Shown piece after piece: positions 32,863-38,141 of a DNA stretch of 38,141 bases; within the stretch, counting starts at the first letter, position 1; the number at the start of each line of letters is the position of its first letter. A model generated the notes under the pieces. That model did not search any database and had not been told where the DNA came from. It worked only from the letters and a program-made list of their open reading frames with translations. The DNA is taken from positions 1 to 38,141 of the forward strand of contig JAFYOX010000105.1 of assembly GCA_017547755.1 (NCBI GenBank), written 5' to 3'. The stretch comes from Clostridia bacterium (GTDB lineage Bacteria > Bacillota > Clostridia > Oscillospirales > CAG-272). Made by a program: the position numbers and the translations under genes.

Positions 32863-33432
32863 ATGGTTCTGTTTGTAAACGGCTGTGTCCGTGAAAATTC
32901 GCGTACGCTGGAACTGGCGCAGGCGGTGCTTGAACAAATACCGGATGTTGTGGAAGAAGTGCACCTGTATCCCGACGGCCCGGAAGGTCTGAATGCAGAA
33001 AAACTGCGCCTGAGGGATGAACTGCTGGCGAAGAAGGATTACGACCATCCGATGTTCCGGTTTGCCAAGCAGTTTGCCGCCGCAGATACCATTGTTATGG
33101 CGGCACCTTACTGGGATCTGGCGTTTCCCGCAAAGATGCGTGCCTATCTGGAAGAAATAACGGTTTCGGGGATCACCTTCCGGTACGGTGCGGACGGCAT
33201 TCCCAAGGGACTGTGCCGCGCCAAACGGCTGATCTACGTTACCACCGCCGGAGGCCCTATTATTTTGAACCTCGGTTTCGATTATGTGAAGACTCTTGCA
33301 GGTGCTTTTTACGGAATCCATGATGTCTCCCTGATAAAAGCGGAAGGATTGGACATTCGCGGCGCCGATCCGGCCGCAATTCTGGAACAGGCAAAATGTG
33401 AGATCCCGGCTGTGCTGAATAAGCAGGGCTGA
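32863..33432 (+). CDS. Flavodoxin-like NAD(P)H-dependent oxidoreductase
   Basis: 189-residue protein of the flavodoxin_2/azoreductase fold, which binds FMN and reduces quinones or azo compounds with NAD(P)H. The N-terminal FMN phosphate loop is VNGCVRENSRTLELA, the conserved substrate/FMN loop is AAPYWDLAFPAKMRAYLE, and TTAGGP is near residue 129. The substrate is unknown. The ATG at 32863 has GAGGTG upstream. The open frame continues about 270 bp further upstream through the spoIVB remnant in the wrong phase, so an N-terminal extension is not believed. It is flanked by its own promoter and terminator. Confidence 0.88.
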   Translation: MVLFVNGCVRENSRTLELAQAVLEQIPDVVEEVHLYPDGPEGLNAEKLRLRDELLAKKDYDHPMFRFAKQFAAADTIVMAAPYWDLAFPAKMRAYLEEITVSGITFRYGADGIPKGLCRAKRLIYVTTAGGPIILNLGFDYVKTLAGAFYGIHDVSLIKAEGLDIRGADPAAILEQAKCEIPAVLNKQG

Positions 33433-33448
33433 GCGCAGGATCAGCGTA

Positions 33449-33476
33449 TGACAGGGGAAATACCCCTGTCATTTTT
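33449..33476 (+). terminator. Intrinsic terminator after the reductase gene
   Basis: A perfect 9-bp stem, TGACAGGGG/CCCCTGTCA with loop AAATA, is followed by TTTTT. Confidence 0.93.
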
Positions 33477-33501
33477 CATAATTTCGGATGATTATGCATC
33501 T

Positions 33502-33516
33502 GCAACCTCAGGTTGC
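33502..33516. promoter_or_regulatory. Candidate operator upstream of the 182-aa XRE gene
   Basis: GCAACC-TCA-GGTTGC is a perfect inverted repeat. A second CAGGTTG half-site follows about 20 bp later. A TATAAT -10 at 33561-33566 lies downstream, before the gene. Confidence 0.4.
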
Positions 33517-33560
33517 GGATCTGCAAAAGCAGGTTGGTGGTATTTTTAAGATTTCTGCCT

Positions 33561-33566
33561 TATAAT
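33561..33566 (+). promoter_or_regulatory. -10 box of the 182-aa XRE gene
   Basis: A perfect TATAAT lies 25 bp before the start codon, with no good -35 in range, which fits activator dependence or a weak promoter. Confidence 0.45.
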
Positions 33567-33591
33567 AAAGGCACAAAAAGGAGGGATTCAT

Positions 33592-34140
33592 ATGAGTTTT
33601 TCAGAAAATCTGAAACAGATCCGGAAAGAACGCCATATGTCGCAGGAAGAACTGGCAGAACTTCTGGATGTGAGCCGTCAGGCTGTTTCGAAATGGGAGC
33701 AGGGCATGGGATATCCGGAAACCGAAAAATTACTGCTTCTTTCCAAGAAACTGAACGTTTCTCTGGATGCACTGATGTCCGATGAGAATGACGAGATTAC
33801 TGACAGTTCCGGAACAAAACCGACAGCGGGAACCGGATCGATTGTCATTACTTCTCCCCATGAGAACGCGATCGTCACCTGTTATAAAGTAGTGTCGACC
33901 GCAAAGATGAAGGGCGGAAAAAAAGCTCCCCATTATGCCTTGTTCGGGGTGGACCGGGGCGGCTCCGCTTTTTGGGGCGAACCGACGACATTTCTGGGAT
34001 GGTATGCCAATGAAGAGATGATCTCACGGGAAATCCAGGAAATTCATCAGGCGATATCACTGGGCATTCCGACGTATACGCTGCAGTACAGCGCAAAAAC
34101 GGAACGCCGCTTTGCAAGCGTAAAAATAATCGAAGAATGA
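33592..34140 (+). CDS. XRE-family regulator, 182 aa
   Basis: Residues about 6-60 are an XRE helix-turn-helix (MSQEELAELL, RQAVSKWEQGMGYPE). A Ser/Thr/Gly linker leads to a domain of about 100 residues starting with IVITSPHENAIVTCYKV, rich in beta strands and aromatic residues, which I do not recognise; it may sense a ligand. The ATG at 33592 follows GGAGGGATTCAT. An inverted repeat upstream of its -10 suggests autoregulation. It is the first of three XRE genes in 3.5 kb, convergent with the DUF11 gene. Confidence 0.88.
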   Translation: MSFSENLKQIRKERHMSQEELAELLDVSRQAVSKWEQGMGYPETEKLLLLSKKLNVSLDALMSDENDEITDSSGTKPTAGTGSIVITSPHENAIVTCYKVVSTAKMKGGKKAPHYALFGVDRGGSAFWGEPTTFLGWYANEEMISREIQEIHQAISLGIPTYTLQYSAKTERRFASVKIIEE

Positions 34141-34145
34141 GGAAT

Positions 34146-34178
34146 AAAGACAGGGGCAAAAATCCGCCCCTGTCTTTT
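34146..34178. terminator. Bidirectional intrinsic terminator
   Basis: A perfect 12-bp stem, AAAGACAGGGGC/GCCCCTGTCTTT with an 8-nt loop, has T residues on both strands. It lies between the convergent XRE and DUF11 genes. Confidence 0.9.
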
Positions 34179-34186
34179 GTTTTCAT

Positions 34187-35038
34187 TTATACTGTTCCCG
34201 CAATCGTCAGAACCGACGTGCCGGGAGTGATCGTCCAGGTACCGTCCGCCGCCTGCGTATACGTTGCCGCCGGAACGGTGATCTGTCCCGCCGTCGTGGT
34301 GAACAGTCCCGTCGTACGGTCGTAGGTGTACGCCGTTCCTTCGGTCAGCGTTGTACCGTTGAACGTCACGGTGATGGGATCCAGAATCGGATCAAGCGTA
34401 TCGGTCAGCACGGCGTTGTCTGTTGCGGTCGCCGACGTGTTTCCGTGGTTTTCAATGACAAACGTGTACGTCAGCTGATCGTTTTCCGATACCACGGCAG
34501 GGCATACGGACTTGCTGATGGTCAGATCCGCGCGGTCTTCCGTCTGGATGACCGCCGTCACAGTCACGGGAGTCGATAACCCGGGCGCGGTGATCACCGC
34601 GGTATTGGTGATCGTATCATCAGCCGCCAGCGGAGCATAGGCAGTCACCGCCGCTTCGTAGATAATGATGGCGTTGCCTCCGGCAGGAATGCTGATGCCG
34701 GAGAATACCAGCGGAGGACCCGCCGTCACAACCGGAGCCGCCTGCAGGACGCCGTTGATATACAGCCGGACGGACCCTGCGGTATATTCGAGCGGATACA
34801 CCGTAGTGCCGTTGAACGTATAACCGCCCAGATCGTCCGTGATCGTCACGCCGCTCATCGGCGTGGTACTGCTGTTCAGCAGTGTGATTACATAGGTCGC
34901 ATCGTCATTGGCGGTATAGTCGTCCATGACCGCGATCTTGGTGGAAGACAGCGTATCCAGAATCTCACCGGAGACGGTATTGGAATTGGTCGTGCCGCCG
35001 TTGTAGGACAAGGTGGCGAAATTGTTGAAGATTGCCAT
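34187..35038 (-). CDS. Two-domain DUF11 protein without signal peptide
   Basis: 283-residue, Thr/Asn/Val-rich all-beta protein. Two DUF11 (conserved repeat, Ig-like) domains are seen at about 30-165 (KIAVMDDYTANDDATYVITLLN) and about 171-283 (LTISKS, LTYTFVIENHGN, LTDTLDPI). Such domains usually occur in long secreted adhesins, but here there is no signal peptide, membrane helix, sorting motif or repeat array. The ATG at 35036-35038 has a perfect AAGGAGG 5 nt upstream, so the lack of a signal is not a start error. Similar stand-alone proteins beginning MAxFNN are familiar to me from Clostridia; their role is unknown, and a spore-surface role is only a guess. Confidence 0.82.
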   Translation of the reverse strand: MAIFNNFATLSYNGGTTNSNTVSGEILDTLSSTKIAVMDDYTANDDATYVITLLNSSTTPMSGVTITDDLGGYTFNGTTVYPLEYTAGSVRLYINGVLQAAPVVTAGPPLVFSGISIPAGGNAIIIYEAAVTAYAPLAADDTITNTAVITAPGLSTPVTVTAVIQTEDRADLTISKSVCPAVVSENDQLTYTFVIENHGNTSATATDNAVLTDTLDPILDPITVTFNGTTLTEGTAYTYDRTTGLFTTTAGQITVPAATYTQAADGTWTITPGTSVLTIAGTV

Positions 35039-35059
35039 GAGAACCTCCTTATAATTATG

Positions 35060-35073
35060 GTGGGTTGCCCCAC
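35060..35073 (-). promoter_or_regulatory. GNRA-capped hairpin in the DUF11 gene leader
   Basis: On the minus strand GTGGG-GCAA-CCCAC forms a 5-bp stem with a GCAA tetraloop, about 15 nt upstream of the ribosome binding site. G-rich runs precede it. A TTGACA at about 35106-35111 lacks a matching -10. Confidence 0.35.
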
Positions 35074-35173
35074 TACAGCCTATGCCCCTATCCCCGGATC
35101 GGTGTGCGATTCCTGTCAATTTTGTGAAATTATGCCGGAGGCGGACGGACAGGCTTCCGGACATGAATGCGGT

Positions 35174-36019
35174 TTATTTCCACAGTTTTTCGAATGCGTA
35201 ATCGCTGATCGCGGATGTGTCGCGCATGACGTTGAACACAAAATCCATGGTCATTTTTTCAAACAGTTTGAATGCCGTGAACACAAACACCGCGCGCGAT
35301 TTCAGAAAAGAATACTCGGTTACGTGATCGCCGTTGACGTACGTTTCCAGCAGATTCATTTCCCGCAGTTTCTCGATGGCGTCAAACGCCGTTTCTTCAT
35401 CCAGTCCGCAGTCTCCGGCGGCGGAAGAGACAAGAAACGCTTTGTTGGCTGTCTCTTTGTCCGTGAACGATTCCCGGTACATATAGGCAAGCATCTGCCG
35501 TACCGTCGGGTCGGCCAGCTTTTTCAGAATCGACGCGATTTCCCGCCGGACAAAAATCTCCTCGCTTCCCTCGGTCTTGTAGTCCGTATTGATGTACGAA
35601 AGATCCCCTGACGCAAACACCGCGCCCGCTTCATCGGAGATACAGCCGAGGACACAGTCCGAACTTTCATAGAGTTTTTTCCGGTGATATTCGAGATTCT
35701 CCTCTTCCGATCCCGTAAAAATAAACCGCATCCCGGACTGCCGTACAAAATAATCGATCAGATGATCGTTTGCGGCTTTCGGGAACGCATCCGCTGTGAC
35801 ACGTTCTTCTGCCGGATACGGCTTTTCGATCCCGTACAGTTCCTCTAGCGTGATTCCGAGAACCTCCGCGATCTTCGGCAGAAGCAGGATGTCCGGATGC
35901 GATGCGGCGGACTCCCATTTGGAGACCGCCTGATTGGTAACGCCGAGCCGTTCGCCGAGCTGTTCCTGCGTAAGTCCGCAGAGTTTCCGGTATCCGGCGA
36001 TATTTTCTGCGATTGACAT
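35174..36019 (-). CDS. XRE-family regulator, 281 aa
   Basis: Residues about 6-61 are an XRE helix-turn-helix (TQEQLGERLGVTNQAVSKWESAASHPD). The remainder, about 215 residues, is helical with a conserved-looking central region (HLIDYFVRQSGMRFIF) and a second winged-helix-like segment near 190-245 (GLDEETAFDAIEKLREMNLLETY), so it may bind a partner or a second DNA site. The ligand is unknown. The ATG at 36017-36019 has GGAGG 8 nt upstream. An extended -10 promoter precedes it. It is transcribed toward the DUF11 gene, which begins 135 bp downstream and may be its target or part of the same transcript. Confidence 0.85.
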   Translation of the reverse strand: MSIAENIAGYRKLCGLTQEQLGERLGVTNQAVSKWESAASHPDILLLPKIAEVLGITLEELYGIEKPYPAEERVTADAFPKAANDHLIDYFVRQSGMRFIFTGSEEENLEYHRKKLYESSDCVLGCISDEAGAVFASGDLSYINTDYKTEGSEEIFVRREIASILKKLADPTVRQMLAYMYRESFTDKETANKAFLVSSAAGDCGLDEETAFDAIEKLREMNLLETYVNGDHVTEYSFLKSRAVFVFTAFKLFEKMTMDFVFNVMRDTSAISDYAFEKLWK

Positions 36020-36051
36020 GCTGATATCCTCCCGATTCCTTTGATGCTTCG

Positions 36052-36074
36052 ATTATAACACAGTTCCGCCGGAA
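36052..36074 (-). promoter_or_regulatory. Extended -10 promoter with palindrome, 281-aa XRE gene
   Basis: On the minus strand TGT-TATAAT (hexamer 36052-36057) is preceded by the palindrome TTCCG-G-CGGAA (36064-36074), which lies in the spacer and could be an operator. Confidence 0.5.
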
Positions 36075-36146
36075 AGGGAAGCGACCGTTACGCGATGTAC
36101 GGAAGTACGTCTGCGGAAAATATCGCCAAATAGTTGGAAAAGCGGA

Positions 36147-37070
36147 TCATTCCATTTTCGCCTGGATCCGCTGCATCCAGTTCTCGTTCATCTCCGCTTC
36201 CACATCGTACCCGTTTGCGCGGAGGTTTTCGCTGATCTCCCGACGGATCTCCAGCGCTTTTTCGTACTGCCCGAGCTTTTCGTAACAGAACGATTTGCTG
36301 TACAGCTCATCCCAGAAATACGTCCCCAGTTCACCTGCCTTGTCCCACAGCGCAAACGCTTCGTCATATTTTCCGAGATGTTCGCAGATATCGCCGCCGT
36401 GCATATACAGGATCCATTCTTCCGGAAACCGCACGGACGCTTTCCGGAACCATTCGTATGCCTTTTCATAATCGTGCGCAGAGATGTAGGCCTCGATCAG
36501 AAGCGACCATTCCAGCAGATTGTCCGGATCGTTTTCCGCTTTTTCCGTCTGCGTTTTTATGAATTCCTCACCTCGTCCGAGCGTGAAAAACAGCTCCGCA
36601 CGGCAGGAAGCCGCCCGACGATAGGAATCCGGATCTTCCGCCGGATCGCACGCCAGCGTTTTGTCGTACCATTCCATCGCCGTATCCCGGCAGTATTCGA
36701 GCATGAAATCGTGGATGATCGCAAAGTTCCATTTGTCCGCAAGGGACAGTTCACCTTCCTTCATCAGCTTCCGGTATTCAAGCAGGCACCGCATGAAATC
36801 CTCCGGATCGCGTGTCTTTTCGTACACCGACGCCAGCCGCTGGGCATAATTGTCGTACGCGACCGAGTGCTTCCGGTAAAAATCATCGACCGTGACTTCG
36901 TAAAGCCGGGCGATCTCCGGCAGAAGCATCACATCGGGCAGCGTTGTTCCGCATTCCCAGCGGGAGACTGTCTGCGCGTTGATGTTCAGCGCCTGCGCCG
37001 CCTGTTCCTGCGTGAGATTCTTTGCGGTACGGAATTTTTTCAGATTTTCCGAAAATATGGTAGAGTTCAT
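36147..37070 (-). CDS. XRE-family regulator with TPR repeats, 307 aa
   Basis: Residues about 8-62 are an XRE helix-turn-helix (TQEQAAQALNINAQTVSRWECGTTLPD). Residues about 75-300 are TPR-like helical pairs; clear units include YEKAYEWFRKASVRFPEEW, YDEAFALWDKAGEL and YEKALEIRREISENL. The layout is that of XRE-TPR regulators, some of which (RRNPP) respond to peptides; no peptide gene is visible beside it. The ATG at 37068-37070 has GGGAG 7 nt upstream. A consensus promoter with nested inverted repeats lies 40-70 bp upstream. It is divergent from the GNAT gene. Confidence 0.87.
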   Translation of the reverse strand: MNSTIFSENLKKFRTAKNLTQEQAAQALNINAQTVSRWECGTTLPDVMLLPEIARLYEVTVDDFYRKHSVAYDNYAQRLASVYEKTRDPEDFMRCLLEYRKLMKEGELSLADKWNFAIIHDFMLEYCRDTAMEWYDKTLACDPAEDPDSYRRAASCRAELFFTLGRGEEFIKTQTEKAENDPDNLLEWSLLIEAYISAHDYEKAYEWFRKASVRFPEEWILYMHGGDICEHLGKYDEAFALWDKAGELGTYFWDELYSKSFCYEKLGQYEKALEIRREISENLRANGYDVEAEMNENWMQRIQAKME

Positions 37071-37091
37071 CGTTTTTCTCCCATTCTGTCT

Positions 37092-37124
37092 GTTCTGCAG
37101 CTGCTGATGCTATTATAGCAGAAC
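37092..37124. promoter_or_regulatory. Nested inverted repeats over the XRE-TPR promoter
   Basis: Perfect 7-bp arms, GTTCTGC (37092-37098) and GCAGAAC (37118-37124), enclose TGCTA-TTA-TAGCA (37108-37120), which is centred on the -10 box. This is a good candidate for an autoregulatory operator. Confidence 0.45.
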
Positions 37125-37140
37125 GGATGCGGCAAAACAA
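37112..37140 (-). promoter_or_regulatory. Promoter of the XRE-TPR gene
   Basis: On the minus strand TTGTTT (37135-37140), a 17-nt spacer and TATAAT (37112-37117), with TGC immediately before the -10 (extended -10). Confidence 0.72.
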
Positions 37141-37225
37141 CCTCTCGTTTTATGATGAAACTCGCAGATCCTGTATAGTTCCGCGGGGAAGATGTAACCT
37201 TTCTGTTAAGAATCCGGCGAACCGA

Positions 37226-37254
37226 TTGCACTTTTCCGGCCGATGCGGTATCCT
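37226..37254 (+). promoter_or_regulatory. Promoter of the GNAT gene
   Basis: TTGCAC (37226-37231), a 17-nt spacer and TATCCT (37249-37254); TATAAC immediately downstream is an alternative -10. It lies 35 bp before the start codon. Confidence 0.55.
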
Positions 37255-37289
37255 ATAACAAAATTATCCCCGAAAAAGGAACTGCCGCA

Positions 37290-37820
37290 ATGAAAATTAT
37301 GCTTGAAACCGAACGTCTGATCCTGCGTGAATACACCCCCGAGGATTTTGACGCTATCTACCGCGTGATTTCCGACCCGGAAACCATGGCACACTATCCG
37401 AAACCCTACGACGAAAAAGGCGCTCACCGCTGGCTCGACTGGTCGCTCCAGAATTACCGCGAATACGGTTTCGGCTGGTGGGCGATCATCCGGAAGGAAA
37501 CCGGCGAATTCATCGGCGACTGCGGGATCACTCCCCAGAACATCGACGGCGAGATCCTCCCGGAGATCGGCTACCATATCCACCGCGACTTCTGGCGGAA
37601 GGGCTACGGAAAAGAAGCCGCTGCCGCTGTCCGTGACTGGGCATTCCGCAATACGTCGTACGACTGCCTGTATTCCTATATGACCTCCGGCAATACCGCA
37701 TCCTACGCGACCGCCGCATCCATCGGCATGACGCGTACCAAGGAATTTGCGGACGATGTATACGGAAGTATGTACGTTTATACCATCACCAAGGACGAAT
37801 GGCAGCAGATGGCTCGCTGA
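37290..37820 (+). CDS. GNAT family N-acetyltransferase (RimJ/RimL type)
   Basis: 176-residue acetyl-CoA-dependent acetyltransferase. It has the RimJ/RimL opening LETERLILREYTPEDFDAIYRV, a central GDCGITPQ strand, and the acetyl-CoA motif A, YHIHRDFWRKGYGKEAAAAV (about 92-111). The acceptor is unknown; relatives modify ribosomal proteins, antibiotics or small metabolites. The ATG at 37290 has AAGGA about 9 nt upstream. It is divergent from the XRE-TPR regulator, which may control it. No terminator is visible before the tRNA promoter. Confidence 0.9.
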   Translation: MKIMLETERLILREYTPEDFDAIYRVISDPETMAHYPKPYDEKGAHRWLDWSLQNYREYGFGWWAIIRKETGEFIGDCGITPQNIDGEILPEIGYHIHRDFWRKGYGKEAAAAVRDWAFRNTSYDCLYSYMTSGNTASYATAASIGMTRTKEFADDVYGSMYVYTITKDEWQQMAR

Positions 37821-37855
37821 ACATCATAAAAAATCCGAAAAATTGCAAAAAGATA

Positions 37856-37884
37856 TTGACAAATCAGGATCCCTGTGGTATAAT
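37856..37884 (+). promoter_or_regulatory. Consensus promoter of tRNA-Trp
   Basis: Perfect TTGACA (37856-37861), 17-nt spacer, perfect TATAAT (37879-37884), with TGG before the -10. The tRNA starts 18 bp downstream. Confidence 0.92.
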
Positions 37885-37902
37885 AATATCCGTTGAGGAC
37901 AC

Positions 37903-37975
37903 AGGGGTATAGCTCAGTTGGTAGAGCAGTGGTCTCCAAAACCACGTGTCCTGAGTTCGAGTCTTAGTGCCCCTG
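37903..37975 (+). tRNA. tRNA-Trp (anticodon CCA)
   Basis: 73 nt fold into a full cloverleaf: acceptor AGGGGTA/TGCCCCT with one G-T pair, D stem GCTC/GAGC, anticodon stem GTGGT/ACCAC with loop CTCCAAA (anticodon CCA), variable loop GTGTC, and T stem CTGAG/CTTAG with TTCGAGT. The discriminator is G, as usual for Trp. The 3' CCA is not encoded. The base before the tRNA is C, able to pair with the discriminator. Confidence 0.97.
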
Positions 37976-37984
37976 GAACCAATG

Positions 37985-38015
37985 TGCGGTAGATTATAAA
38001 ATCTGCCGCATTTTT
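37985..38015 (+). terminator. Intrinsic terminator after tRNA-Trp
   Basis: A 10-bp stem, TGCGGTAGAT/ATCTGCCGCA with one G-T pair and loop TATAAA, is followed by TTTTTGTTTTT. Confidence 0.93.
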
Positions 38016-38071
38016 GTTTTTCCGCATTCCGCAATATATAAAAGAAATCGACAAAAAATTGCAGAAAAGTA

Positions 38072-38100
38072 TTGACAAATCCGAGATCCTGTGATATAAT
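38072..38100 (+). promoter_or_regulatory. Consensus promoter of the second tRNA unit
   Basis: Perfect TTGACA (38072-38077), 17-nt spacer, perfect TATAAT (38095-38100). Confidence 0.92.
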
Positions 38101-38118
38101 AATATCCGTTGAGGACAC

Positions 38119-38141
38119 AGGGGTATAGCTCAGTTGGTAGA
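38119..38141 (+). tRNA. Second tRNA, 5' 23 nt only (probably tRNA-Trp)
   Basis: The first 23 nt are identical to tRNA-Trp at 37903, including the acceptor 5' strand and most of the D arm. The anticodon lies beyond the window, so the identity is inferred from the repeat. Confidence 0.7.

Larger units (their letters stand above)
37841..38141 (+). repeat. 216-bp tandem repeat of a tRNA transcription unit
   Basis: The segment from the promoter upstream region through the tRNA 5' half recurs exactly 216 bp later without indels. The -35, -10 and tRNA start all shift by 216. The last 47 bases of the window (38095-38141) are identical to 37879-37925, while upstream bases differ at several positions. 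Confidence 0.85.

Noticed and set aside
32590-33432. An N-terminally extended, 280-residue version of the reductase gene starting at an ATG after AAAGGAG
   Set aside because: The extra 91 codons read the spoIVB remnant and its terminator in the wrong phase; the flavodoxin fold begins exactly at the internal ATG with its own GAGGTG.
35039-35120. A sporulation sigma (E or K) promoter before the DUF11 gene
   Set aside because: CATAGG-like sequence is present, but neither the spacing nor the partner box fits either consensus.
37841-38141. A CRISPR-like or other short-repeat array at the right end
   Set aside because: The repetition is one 216-bp duplication of a tRNA transcription unit, not short repeats with spacers.

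Overview
The window looks like chromosome of an endospore-forming member of the Bacillota (class Clostridia). It carries four sporulation genes (a ylbJ/spoVV homologue, yqfC, yqfD, spoIVB), GGAGG-type ribosome binding sites, the MEP isoprenoid genes ispD-ispF and a clostridial yqfC-yqfD-phoH-ybeY-era-recO operon. Genus and species cannot be read from the sequence.

Layout. 1-2260 (minus): 3' truncated prfB (RF2), a small five-cysteine protein with its own consensus promoter and a palindromic operator candidate, and ylbJ. 2343-7170 (plus): yqfC-yqfD-phoH-ybeY-era-recO, with overlaps or short gaps. 7210-8343 (minus): an XRE regulator with a helical-repeat sensor region. 8344-8776: gene-free, holding a 134-bp element with inverted 26-bp ends. 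8777-18608 (plus): mutS2; then a rhamnose-type block (sugar epimerase-like TIM barrel, SAM methyltransferase, rhaB, rhaA); two lipoproteins (a CapA-like protein without the usual metal ligands and an Amidase_3 peptidoglycan amidase); and an AEC transporter. 18680-22988 (minus): a Ca2+ P-type ATPase and pepD. 23141-31953 (plus): ispD-ispF, rpe-mgtE, a divergent PRPP synthetase with argS, a hairpin-rich spacer, yebC and spoIVB. 31954-37820: an accessory-looking stretch with a more AT-rich zinc-ribbon lipoprotein gene, a 41-codon remnant of a second spoIVB 3' end, a flavodoxin-like reductase, three XRE regulators, a two-domain DUF11 protein and a GNAT acetyltransferase. The right end holds a tRNA-Trp gene and the start of a second tRNA, arranged as a 216-bp tandem repeat with consensus promoters.

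Most genes are housekeeping and form short co-directional units separated by recognisable promoters and intrinsic terminators. The most unusual segment is 30928-32799: an intact spoIVB, then a foreign-looking lipoprotein gene with its own promoter, then a diverged, truncated spoIVB 3' end followed by a good terminator. This resembles the footprint of an insertion, or of a collapsed tandem paralogue pair, at the 3' end of a sporulation gene. No CRISPR array, transposase, integrase, rRNA or recognisable defence system was found.
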